A stretch of DNA of 51,250 bases from Firmicutes bacterium UBA7510. Its GTDB lineage: Bacteria; Bacillota; Clostridia; Tissierellales; Sedimentibacteraceae. Made by a program: the position numbers and the translations under genes. The notes below the pieces were generated by a model, which was not told where the DNA came from, did no database searches, and saw nothing but the letters and a program-made list of their open reading frames with translations. Location: the NCBI GenBank assembly GCA_002479485.1, contig DLNM01000051.1, positions 1-51,250 of the forward strand, in the 5' to 3' direction. Numbering within the stretch: position 1 is the stretch's first letter; the number at the start of each line of letters is the position of its first letter. Below are positions 26,280 to 33,997 of the stretch, in pieces.

Positions 26280-27218
26280 TTACCCCTCCAAACTGTCATT
26301 TGATAGCCTAATTCTAGGATCTACCAATACATAAACAAAATCTACTATAAGCTGCATCACAACAAATAAGATGGCGTAAAAAATTGTAGTACCAAGAATC
26401 ATAGTATAGTCATTATTATTAATAGAGCTTATAAAATAAAATCCTATTCCTGGTATAGAAAACATTTTTTCTGTAATAAATGCTCCTGTAAAAATACCTA
26501 CAATACTACCTGCAAGCATTGTAACAGCCGGTAGCATAGAGTTTCTAAGAACATGTCTTCTAATTACCTTACCCTCTGATAAACCCTTTGCTCTTGCAGT
26601 TAGAACATAATCCTGCTCAAGAGTGTCCAGCATACTTGACTTAATATATCTAGCGTAACTTGCGATTGGACCAAAGCACAATACCAAAATTGGCAATACC
26701 ATGTTTTTAGCCTTGCCCCACCCTGATGCTGGGAACCAACCTAGGTTAACTGCAAACACTAGCTGAACAAGTGAAGCTAAAACGAATACTGGTATAGTTA
26801 CACCTAATATTGCAATAAACATTACAATGTAATCTGGCCACTTGTTTTTGTTAAGCGCTGCAACAATTCCTAATGTTACTCCTATGGTAACACCTATGAA
26901 TAGCGCAATACCACCAACCATTGCTGATACTGGAGATGTTGTAGCTATAGTTTGACTAACAGACCTACCTGCAAATACAACACTCTCTCCCAAATCAAGA
27001 TGTAATAAATTTTTCATATATGATAAATATTGCTGATATAAAGGTTTGTCTAAGCCATACTTTGCATAAAAATTGGCTCTAGTCTGCTCTGGCAACATCT
27101 GTGCCATAGAAGAAAGCGGATCACCAGGTATACTTCTCATAAGAAAAAATGTAATTGTTATTATGATAAATAATGTAAATATCATATACATACATCGTTT
27201 AAAGATATATTTTTTCAA
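26280..27218 (-). CDS. oppB: Oligopeptide ABC transporter permease OppB
   Basis: About 312 aa. Six membrane helices, the N-terminal KRCMYMIFTLFIIITITFFL with RSIPGDPL, and an EAA loop QDYVLTARAKGLSEGKVIRR. The start is TTG at 27218, set by GGAGG 7 nt before it; an upstream in-frame Met has no RBS. A terminator-like hairpin lies between oppA and this gene, which would make oppA transcripts more abundant than those of the rest. Confidence 0.93.
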   Translation of the reverse strand: MKKYIFKRCMYMIFTLFIIITITFFLMRSIPGDPLSSMAQMLPEQTRANFYAKYGLDKPLYQQYLSYMKNLLHLDLGESVVFAGRSVSQTIATTSPVSAMVGGIALFIGVTIGVTLGIVAALNKNKWPDYIVMFIAILGVTIPVFVLASLVQLVFAVNLGWFPASGWGKAKNMVLPILVLCFGPIASYARYIKSSMLDTLEQDYVLTARAKGLSEGKVIRRHVLRNSMLPAVTMLAGSIVGIFTGAFITEKMFSIPGIGFYFISSINNNDYTMILGTTIFYAILFVVMQLIVDFVYVLVDPRIRLSNDSLEG

Positions 27219-27247
27219 CTTGAAACCTCCCTCTGTGTTAACAAAAT

Positions 27248-27270
27248 TGGGCAACTACTAAAGTTGCCCA
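27248..27270 (-). terminator. Intercistronic hairpin between oppA and oppB
   Basis: Perfect 9-bp arms TGGGCAACT/AGTTGCCCA with a 5-nt loop, followed on the minus strand by ATTTTGTT. It probably attenuates readthrough into oppBCDF or stabilises the oppA message, matching the excess of binding protein over permease usual for such systems. Confidence 0.7.
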
Positions 27271-27296
27271 TATTTTTAGCTAATAAATATTTTATG

Positions 27297-29015
27297 TTAT
27301 CTACCGCTAGTAAACATATCCTTATATCCATTAGCACTAAAGCCAAGATTAGAATATCCGAATACATAATTTTTGTAGAATGAGTGAGATGTAGATGTAG
27401 CTAAAGGACAAACAACTGCTTCATCTAAAAGTATCTTTTCAGCATCTGTATAGTGTTGAATTCTTACTTTTTCATCCATTTCAATAGCACCTTTATCAAC
27501 TAATTCGTCAAATTCTTTATTTGCCCAACCAGTTTCAACTTGGTCCCACTCTGATTTGAATATACTTAACACATCATATGGATCATTGTAGTATGCTCCC
27601 CAGCTCATATAAGCCATTTGGTAGTTTCCATTTTGAACATTTTCATAGAATATTCCCCACTCAGCAAAGTTAATTTTTAAGGTAACTCCTAAGTCAGTTA
27701 AGTATACTTGTTGTAAATATTCACCAAATGTACGGAACCAATCATCTGTACCAGCTAAAGATAATGTTACATCAAGAGTTGATGGGTCATCACCTAAACC
27801 TAATTCTTGCATTCCTTTAATTAATAAATCTTTTGGTGTTTGACCATTAGCTTCTAATTCTGCTTTTTGCTCTTTTAATACATCTCCTGCAGCTTGACGG
27901 AAGTTAGTTTCTCCAACAGAGATTGTTGGTACAACCCATCCATATGTAGGAACTCTTAATCCACCAAAACACATTTCATTGATATCATCAAGGTCTATAG
28001 CTAAGCTAAATGCTTTACGAATGTTTTCATTTTTGAATAATTCATCTTGTGTATTGTAAAAATTAAATGTTAAACCTTGAGTTGTATAGTATTCATACTT
28101 AGAATTGCTATCATTATTAAATTCATCTAACCATTCTTGTGTACTAACACCAACAACATCTAAATCTCCACTCTTGTATGCATTGATTATAGTAGTTGTG
28201 TCAGACATTATAGCTAAATTAACTGTGTCTAATTTTACTGAATCAGCATTCCAATAATTAGGGTTCTTTTTAAGCACTAAAGAACTGTTATGTGTCCAGC
28301 TTTCAAGAACAAATGGTCCGTTGTAAATAGTATACTGTGGTTCTGTACCATATTTTTCTCCCCACTCTTTTACTTTATCTTCTCTTTGTGGGTAGTAAAT
28401 TGTATTATTGCACATTTCTAAGAATGCTGGTGTTGTGTGTGCAAGAGTAATTTCTAATGTTTTTTCGTCTATAGCTTTTACCCCTAGCTCTGATGGATCC
28501 ATCTCACCCTTACTTATTGCATCATAGTTAAGAACTGGTGATAAAAACCATCCATTAGGACATCCTGTTGCAGGGTTTGCACTACGTTGTAATGAGTAAA
28601 CATATTGCTGAGCTGTTACAGGCTCTCCGTCTGACCATTTGTTGTCTCCTAAGTGGAATGTCCAAACTGTACCTTCTTCATTACTTTCCCAAGTTTGTGC
28701 ATCTCCAGGTGCCATGAAATATTCTCCATCTCTATCTTCAAGACGAACAAGTCCTTCCATAACGTTAGTTATAATAGTACTTGAGTAAGAGTCTGAACGA
28801 AGTGAAACGTCAAGAGATGTTGGATCTGATGCTAAATAAGTATTTAAATACTGCTCTTTATCAGGCTCTCCTGGTTTTATATTTTCATCTGAATCTGAGT
28901 TTACGTTTTCATTTGAATCTTTACTACCTGAGTCTACAGGCTTGTCTGTATTGCTACATGCAACAATACTTAAACACATTGTAAAAATTAATATTATAGC
29001 TAATATCTTTTTCAT
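27297..29015 (-). CDS. oppA: Oligopeptide-binding lipoprotein OppA
   Basis: 572 aa, SBP_bac_5 family. Lipoprotein signal ends at LSIVAC, followed by a Ser/Asn/Asp/Gly-rich tether. The mature domain has the usual landmarks: DPTSLDVSLRSDSYSSTIITN, the AYKSGDLDVVGVS stretch and NENIRKAFSLAIDLDD. Captures peptides outside the membrane for OppBCDF. First gene of the eight-gene operon, with the perfect sigma-A promoter 40-68 bp upstream. Confidence 0.95.
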   Translation of the reverse strand: MKKILAIILIFTMCLSIVACSNTDKPVDSGSKDSNENVNSDSDENIKPGEPDKEQYLNTYLASDPTSLDVSLRSDSYSSTIITNVMEGLVRLEDRDGEYFMAPGDAQTWESNEEGTVWTFHLGDNKWSDGEPVTAQQYVYSLQRSANPATGCPNGWFLSPVLNYDAISKGEMDPSELGVKAIDEKTLEITLAHTTPAFLEMCNNTIYYPQREDKVKEWGEKYGTEPQYTIYNGPFVLESWTHNSSLVLKKNPNYWNADSVKLDTVNLAIMSDTTTIINAYKSGDLDVVGVSTQEWLDEFNNDSNSKYEYYTTQGLTFNFYNTQDELFKNENIRKAFSLAIDLDDINEMCFGGLRVPTYGWVVPTISVGETNFRQAAGDVLKEQKAELEANGQTPKDLLIKGMQELGLGDDPSTLDVTLSLAGTDDWFRTFGEYLQQVYLTDLGVTLKINFAEWGIFYENVQNGNYQMAYMSWGAYYNDPYDVLSIFKSEWDQVETGWANKEFDELVDKGAIEMDEKVRIQHYTDAEKILLDEAVVCPLATSTSHSFYKNYVFGYSNLGFSANGYKDMFTSGR

Positions 29016-29054
29016 TTTTTACACTCCTTAGTTTATTGTATTTAATTATCTCAG

Positions 29055-29083
29055 ATTATAGCATACACTATAATTACTGTCAA
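29055..29083 (-). promoter_or_regulatory. Perfect sigma-A promoter of the opp operon with internal palindrome
   Basis: On the minus strand TTGACA (29078-29083) and TATAAT (29055-29060) are both exact consensus, 17 bp apart. ATTATAG/CTATAAT arms around 6 bp (29055-29074) form a perfect palindrome covering the -10 and most of the spacer, a natural operator. A related 20-bp ATTATA...TATAAT element lies before the RpiR gene (30215-30234), so RpiR may bind both; AT-richness makes chance resemblance possible. Confidence 0.8.
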
Positions 29084-29256
29084 TAATTTAACAATGTTTT
29101 GTGTAAATACTTTAATTAATGATTAATTTTGTAAGTTTTATATACTTTAATTAACTAGTTTTAAAATTTATTTAATTTTTTTCATTAATTTGCAGCAAAG
29201 TATAAAAAAAATTTATAGTGAATCATAAATAACAAAGTAAATTTATGTTTTTGCTA

Positions 29257-29294
29257 TAAAAAAAACATCGCAAACACTTTAGTCTTCACGATGT
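29257..29294 (-). terminator. Terminator of the RpiR gene
   Basis: ACATCG (29265-29270) and CGATGT (29289-29294) close an imperfect stem. On the minus strand it runs into an 8-T tract. The rest of the 29016-29308 intergenic stretch holds the opp promoter region and no gene. Confidence 0.75.
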
Positions 29295-29308
29295 ATACAT
29301 TTTCACTA

Positions 29309-30193
29309 TTAATTTAAAATATTTTTTTCCTGTCCTTTAAATATTTTAGAGAATTCCTCTATATTATTAATATCATTTTTAGATTTTGTGCTTTTAGCAA
29401 TGCTTACAGCCGATGTCAATAGATTTCCTAGCATCATTGGAGCAGAAAGTGTATTAAGAAAAAGTCTTGTGGTGCTTGGACATGTTAAAACTAAATTGCT
29501 GTATAAAGCTACTTCTGTATTTTCATTATCAGTTATTGCCAGTATAGCAGACCCCTTAATTTTTGCGTATTCAACAAATTTATTTGTCATATAATAGTAG
29601 TCCGGAAAAGAAACTGGTATTAATAGAATATCACTCTTTATAAATGAAAGAGTACCATATATACTGTCATTAAGCTCTGTATTTACTGTTATAGAGGATA
29701 TACCTACAGTTGCTAAACGCATTGAAATGAATTCAGCGAGCTGATAGGAGATACCTCTGCCACATATAACAATTGTTTTATGCTTAAGTATCATTTCTGC
29801 TGCATTGAATAGTTTACTTATATCGATGTTAGCAACATAATTGTTTATTATTGCCAGCTCTTCATGGCAAATATCAATTAGCAATTGTTCCTTGTGTGTT
29901 AATTCATAAGATGGGACAGGATCTGAGGCGTATGCATTTTGAATCTGGACTTCATTTTTATTGGAAATTACATTATATTTTCTGAACTCATATTTTAGTT
30001 CATTGAAATTCTCAAATCCCCAAGCAGAGCAAGCATTTAGTATAGTAACCTCTGTTACATTAGTAGCTTGGCTTAAATCCTTCAGCGTTATAAAGCACAT
30101 TATATGGGGGTCATTTAGCATGTAATCAGCTAGTTTTTTCTGTTTTGTCGTCATTGTCTTATATTTATCCTTTAGTAAATCTACAACATTCAT
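29309..30193 (-). CDS. RpiR/MurR-family regulator (HTH + SIS)
   Basis: 294 aa. N-terminal RpiR HTH (residues about 1-75: MTTKQKKLADYML, ITLKDLSQATNVTEVTILNACSAWGF). C-terminal SIS domain (about 125-255: KTIVICGRGISYQLAEFISMRLA) that binds phosphorylated sugars in the family. MurR-type members sense MurNAc-6-phosphate. It is encoded just upstream of oppA on the same strand but has its own terminator, so it is a separate unit, likely controlling the opp operon and itself. The RBS is weak (GGATGG). Confidence 0.88.
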   Translation of the reverse strand: MNVVDLLKDKYKTMTTKQKKLADYMLNDPHIMCFITLKDLSQATNVTEVTILNACSAWGFENFNELKYEFRKYNVISNKNEVQIQNAYASDPVPSYELTHKEQLLIDICHEELAIINNYVANIDISKLFNAAEMILKHKTIVICGRGISYQLAEFISMRLATVGISSITVNTELNDSIYGTLSFIKSDILLIPVSFPDYYYMTNKFVEYAKIKGSAILAITDNENTEVALYSNLVLTCPSTTRLFLNTLSAPMMLGNLLTSAVSIAKSTKSKNDINNIEEFSKIFKGQEKNILN

Positions 30194-30214
30194 ATTACAG
30201 TACCATCCATTTAA

Positions 30215-30234
30215 ATTATATTAAATACTATAAT
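30215..30234 (-). promoter_or_regulatory. Putative operator before the RpiR gene
   Basis: ATTATA and TATAAT arms separated by 8 bp; layout like the palindrome in the opp promoter. On this strand TATAAT-like hexamers of the RpiR promoter lie within it. Confidence 0.35.
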
Positions 30235-30322
30235 ATACCAATTTGCTAATTTTGTAAAGCAAACAAAATTACAAAATTTTCATAATTGATTTTTATTACC
30301 TATTAATGTAGATAAATAGTGC

Positions 30323-30351
30323 GTGACAAACTAGGAAAATTATGCTATTAT
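30323..30351 (+). promoter_or_regulatory. Promoter of the folT transcript
   Basis: GTGACA (30323-30328) and TATTAT (30346-30351) with a 17-bp spacer place the start site about 30358, just before the riboswitch. Confidence 0.6.
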
Positions 30352-30367
30352 GTTCATAATCAAAATA

Positions 30368-30461
30368 AACAGAGTGGATAAGATGCGTAAAGTGTTAAGA
30401 GATGGGAGGTCGCTCTTAAACGAAGGACTATGGGTCTGCGGTATCTTGTCGCTTCCGCTGT
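30368..30461 (+). ncRNA. Tetrahydrofolate (THF) riboswitch
   Basis: The segment follows the folT-motif consensus in order: AGAGTGGAT, then GCGTAAAGTG, ATGGGAGGTCG, ACGAA, GCGGTATC and GCTTCCGC. Helices visible: GATAAGATGC with GTATCTTGTC (outer), TTAAGAG with CTCTTAA around ATGGGAGGTCG, and AGGAC/GGTCT. It precedes folT, the known target of this class. Downstream, GCGGAAG (about 30526-30532) can pair with the riboswitch segment CTTCCGC, offering an alternative fold near the ribosome-binding site; no intrinsic terminator is seen, so control is probably translational. A perfect AT-rich palindrome (30462-30483) follows the aptamer. Confidence 0.85.
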
Positions 30462-30561
30462 TAACGTATTATATAATACGTTAGTATTAATATACAATAC
30501 ATTAATATTAATATGTTTAGTATTTGCGGAAGTATTACTTTGTGCCTAATAGGAGGTTCAA

Positions 30562-31329
30562 ATGAAAGGTAATACTTTTTCTATGTCAAAACAATTTTCT
30601 GCCACTAATATAACAAGGGCAGGTATACTAATCTCAATGAGTTTAGTATTAAACTTAATCTTTATGGTTTACATCCCAGTTGCGGGTTTTAACACTGTTA
30701 AATTTACATTATCATCTGCAATAACAATGATTACAGGAATAGTATGTGGTCCATTAATGGGATTTTTTTCAGGAGCTATAGTAGATATTTTAACGTGTAT
30801 AATTAGACCTGCTGGTCCATATTTTCCTGGTTTTACAATAGCAGCTGGATTAACTGGATTAATGGCAGGATTAATTTACAAGTATCTAAAAAACGATAAG
30901 CTAAATTACAATCTACTAAATACAGTTTTTATTTCTGTATTATCAGGTGGCTGTGTTGGAGCTTTCATCATGAAGGGTTTACTGACATTTCAGGATAAGA
31001 CATTATATTATAACGGAGAACCATTAAGTATGATATATGTAATTGGTTTTTTAGCTTTAGTGCTTGCATATATTATAGTTCCAATCGTTATAACTTCTAA
31101 ACTAAAATTTAATATTAAGACAAATAAGATTTTATTTATGGTAAGTATAATACAATTTGTAACATCAATAATATTAAATACTTACTTTTTATCGGTATTG
31201 TATGGTAAGGGCTATCTAGTATTTTTACCAGCAAGAGTTCTATCAAACTTCTTTATAATACCAATCTATACTGTTGTAATCGCAACAATTTTAGAAGCAG
31301 TAAATAAACGATTTAAATTGAATATTTAG
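30562..31329 (+). CDS. folT: Folate ECF transporter S component FolT
   Basis: 255 aa, six or so membrane helices. Landmarks: AGILISMSLVLNLIF, GFNTVKFTLSSAITMITGIVCGP and the C-terminal ARVLSNFFIIPIYTVVIATI typical of the FolT branch. It is the substrate-binding subunit that uses a shared energising ECF module encoded elsewhere. The THF riboswitch upstream strongly supports folate as substrate. AGGAGG lies 5 nt before the ATG. Bidirectional terminator follows. Confidence 0.9.
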   Translation: MKGNTFSMSKQFSATNITRAGILISMSLVLNLIFMVYIPVAGFNTVKFTLSSAITMITGIVCGPLMGFFSGAIVDILTCIIRPAGPYFPGFTIAAGLTGLMAGLIYKYLKNDKLNYNLLNTVFISVLSGGCVGAFIMKGLLTFQDKTLYYNGEPLSMIYVIGFLALVLAYIIVPIVITSKLKFNIKTNKILFMVSIIQFVTSIILNTYFLSVLYGKGYLVFLPARVLSNFFIIPIYTVVIATILEAVNKRFKLNI

Positions 31330-31340
31330 ATTGAACATAT

Positions 31341-31367
31341 AAAAAATGCGCCTAAGCGCATTTTTTT
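31341..31367. terminator. Bidirectional terminator, folT / nitroreductase
   Basis: AAAAAATGCGC (31341-31351) and GCGCATTTTTT (31356-31366) with a 4-nt loop; A-tract and T-tract flank both ends. It serves folT (+) and the nitroreductase gene (-), whose stop lies at 31366. Confidence 0.85.
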
Positions 31368-32226
31368 ATATATTGCAGTATCCTACTACTACATATTCTT
31401 CTGGGATATTATAATCCTTTTTCGGAGCCTCTAGGATCCATGTTATATCCGTTAGTGTTACGTCAACTATAGCTTCAAAGTATAGCATAACTATTCCCGC
31501 ATCTATTTCTTCTTCATAAGTACCTGTATGATCATCATTTCTAACTGCTAAGACTACCATGCCATCATCTAATATAAATCTCCATGGCTGTCTGTTAAGT
31601 GTTGACGGTGCTAATCTTGCGTAATGGAAAGCATCTAATAATGCTCTGTTTTCTAAATCATCTGCTGTAGCACTACATCCCCATTTATTTAAGTAAACTA
31701 TATCTTCAACTCCAAGTCTTTCTGATACATTGTCTGCGACTTTTTCAATTTTTGTTTTAGATTCATTAGCTCCGATTGTAGGTATATTAATAATCTTAGT
31801 TTTATTATCATCATATCCTAATGCTATGATAGCAACAACTTCTTTATCAGAATTAATACCTAGATTGCTTTTTACTAAATCACTGTCATTAAATGTTACC
31901 CAGCAGGAGCCAATCTGCATATCTAGGGCCTTCAATACAATTTCTTCACCAATATATCCAGCATTTTTTATATAATTATCTTTTTTCTCTGATAATAATA
32001 TTGCATAATTTGGCGCATCAAGCATAAAACCTTTATAGCCTGCTTTGCCATTTAGGTTTTCGAACACTTCATTTCCCATAATAAGAGTTTCAACTTCAAT
32101 TTCACTTATTAATTTTTTTGATTTATCGACATAATCCTTTAATTCTTTTATATGTTCATCCTTCAATGCTGTCTTTTTATAGTCTCTAACGGACTTTCTG
32201 TTCGATATAAGTTTTTTATATTCCAT
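31366..32226 (-). CDS. Nitroreductase-family (TM1586-like) protein
   Basis: About 286 aa, two nitroreductase-like halves in one chain. The N-terminal ISNRKSVRDYKKTALKDEHI matches FMN-binding nitroreductases; the second half repeats the fold with DAFHYARLAPSTLNRQPW, where APS..NRQPW is the usual FMN contact. Such TM1586-type proteins reduce flavins or xenobiotics with NAD(P)H; real substrate unknown. ATG at 32226 follows GGGAGG by 4 nt. Possibly co-transcribed with degV. Confidence 0.83.
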   Translation of the reverse strand: MEYKKLISNRKSVRDYKKTALKDEHIKELKDYVDKSKKLISEIEVETLIMGNEVFENLNGKAGYKGFMLDAPNYAILLSEKKDNYIKNAGYIGEEIVLKALDMQIGSCWVTFNDSDLVKSNLGINSDKEVVAIIALGYDDNKTKIINIPTIGANESKTKIEKVADNVSERLGVEDIVYLNKWGCSATADDLENRALLDAFHYARLAPSTLNRQPWRFILDDGMVVLAVRNDDHTGTYEEEIDAGIVMLYFEAIVDVTLTDITWILEAPKKDYNIPEEYVVVGYCNI

Positions 32227-32257
32227 ATTTCCTCCCAATTTTTATATAATTTTGTTT

Positions 32258-33085
32258 TTAAAATGCTACTACTATTCCTCCATCATCCGCGTAAACCGTG
32301 CTTAAACCACCAGCTTTAAATATTAGAACATCTTTAAATTTATATCTGCTTAAAAGCTCTTTTTTTAAGTTTTCTGCTTTTTCCATAGCATTTGAATGTG
32401 TTATGCCTAATATAGTATTTTCAAAGTCTATATTAAATTCTCCGATTATTTCTATTAATCTGTTAAAAGCTTTTTTATTTCCTCTTACTTGTTCAACAAG
32501 TTCTATTTCGCCATTTCCGTTTTCGCCCATTATTGGAACAATATGAAGTAAAGACGCAACTTTAGCTTTAACGCCGCTTATTCTTCCGTTTTTAACTAAG
32601 TTATCAAGTGAATCTAAAATAAAAAATGTTTTTAGCTTAGATACATATTTGTTTGTTGCTTCAATTATTTCACTAAAATTTAAATTTTCTTCAATTAATT
32701 GCTTTATTTTTAACGCCACTAGCGTTGAGCCAGATGCTGCAGATTTAGTATCAAAAATGTGTACTAAACCCTCAGGAATTTTTTCTAAAAACATGTTTTT
32801 TGCTAGCATAGCGCTATTATATGAACCACTTAATGCAGATGAAATAGTAACAACAAATGATGCTCCATCCTTTGAAAATAAGTTCATATACTCGTCAGGA
32901 GAAGGACATGCAGTTTTTATGTGTTTTTTACTTGATTTCATTTTACTTATTAATTCCTCTGTATTTAAATTAACATCTGCTATTTCATCATTGTCAATTA
33001 ATATTTTAAATGGAACTCTATCAATTTCTTCTGTTATATCGTCACTAAAATCTATGCTGCTATCAACAATTATTTTATTCTCCAT
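32258..33085 (-). CDS. DegV family fatty-acid-binding protein
   Basis: 275 aa. IIVDSSIDFSDDITE and VTISSALSGSYNSAMLAK are DegV signatures, with the ligand-contact serines around SSALSGSYNS. FDTKSAASGSTLVALK follows, and the C-terminal end reads VIFKAGGLSTVYADDGGIVVAF. DegV/FakB-type proteins hold fatty acids for a FakA kinase in lipid recycling. No fakA is in this window. RBS AGGAG lies before the ATG. Confidence 0.9.
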   Translation of the reverse strand: MENKIIVDSSIDFSDDITEEIDRVPFKILIDNDEIADVNLNTEELISKMKSSKKHIKTACPSPDEYMNLFSKDGASFVVTISSALSGSYNSAMLAKNMFLEKIPEGLVHIFDTKSAASGSTLVALKIKQLIEENLNFSEIIEATNKYVSKLKTFFILDSLDNLVKNGRISGVKAKVASLLHIVPIMGENGNGEIELVEQVRGNKKAFNRLIEIIGEFNIDFENTILGITHSNAMEKAENLKKELLSRYKFKDVLIFKAGGLSTVYADDGGIVVAF

Positions 33086-33193
33086 TTATTTACTCCTACT
33101 TTATTATCTATTAATTAATTTATTATTTTTTATTCTATTTTTTAATGTCTTATTAATATAATACTTTATACTCTATAATATGCGTATAATGCA

Positions 33194-33856
33194 TTAAATT
33201 ATTTCCTCTGCTATTTTGCAAATTATGTCATCTGTATTAATATCTAAATTTCTTTTATCAAATATTTTATTTAATTCTAATCTAATCTCCTTAATTAATA
33301 ATACAACATTTAAATTAAAATTCAACAAAAATATATGTACAAAATCATTAATAAATTTATATTTCCAATCTGTGGCTATTGGATCATATGTTATGATATA
33401 AGCTATCATCTTTCCTATATCTGATTCTATTTTACCTTCACTGCACAATTCAAAATCTATGCCATATACTTTATTATTATTAACCAAAAAATTTCTTAAA
33501 TTTATATCATTTATAATATATTGTTTACCATAATATTCATTTGTTACTTTATAAAATTTTTGTAAAAAACCTAGAAGCTTAATTATCATTTTATGATATG
33601 TTACACTTGAGTTTAACTCTTCCTTTTCCAGCCAATCTAGGAAGGTTAAATCTCCCAAATCTTCAAGCATAACCTCATCATTTGACACAGATATTATTTT
33701 AGGCACACTAGCTTTACTATGTAACAAAACATTTAACATTTCCGCTTCAAATAACATATAGTCTATATCACTAAACTTCTTCACAATATATGTTTTTGAA
33801 TTATTATATATTCTATATACTGAATTTCTTTTACTATATAACTTAACTTTTTCCAT
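33194..33856 (-). CDS. Kinase-fold protein (APH/Bud32-like), function unknown
   Basis: About 220 aa. A glycine-poor N-lobe (YSKRNSVYRIYNNSKTYIVKKF, a possible ATP-lysine in IVKK) precedes a C-lobe with the catalytic pattern NDINLRNFLVNN (the family HxDxxxxN with His replaced by Asn) and IDFE (in the position of DFG). No signal peptide or membrane segment. This resembles aminoglycoside phosphotransferase, Bud32 or lipopolysaccharide-kinase folds; activity and substrate are uncertain. Start is ambiguous: ATG 33856 has AGAGG 13 nt away, ATG 33868 is only 1 nt from it. Nested inverted repeats lie just upstream. Confidence 0.6.
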   Translation of the reverse strand: MEKVKLYSKRNSVYRIYNNSKTYIVKKFSDIDYMLFEAEMLNVLLHSKASVPKIISVSNDEVMLEDLGDLTFLDWLEKEELNSSVTYHKMIIKLLGFLQKFYKVTNEYYGKQYIINDINLRNFLVNNNKVYGIDFELCSEGKIESDIGKMIAYIITYDPIATDWKYKFINDFVHIFLLNFNLNVVLLIKEIRLELNKIFDKRNLDINTDDIICKIAEEII

Positions 33857-33862
33857 TTTTAT

Positions 33863-33910
33863 GCACATGCCTCTATTGCACAAGGAGTCATGAAAGGTTT
33901 GTGCATGTGC
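33863..33910 (-). repeat. Nested inverted repeats upstream of the kinase-fold gene
   Basis: Outer arms GCACATGC (33863-33870) and GCATGTGC (33903-33910); inner arms TGCACAA (33877-33883) and TTGTGCA (33899-33905). The pairs compete because the right arms overlap at 33903-33905, so two alternative hairpins can form in the mRNA leader or define an operator. Confidence 0.6.
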
Positions 33911-33997
33911 TCGGTGCATACTTTCTTATTATTTTTCATTTCTTTCAACCTTTCACCGCAACTGAAATTTTCACTATGTGTGACTAATGCTATAAAA

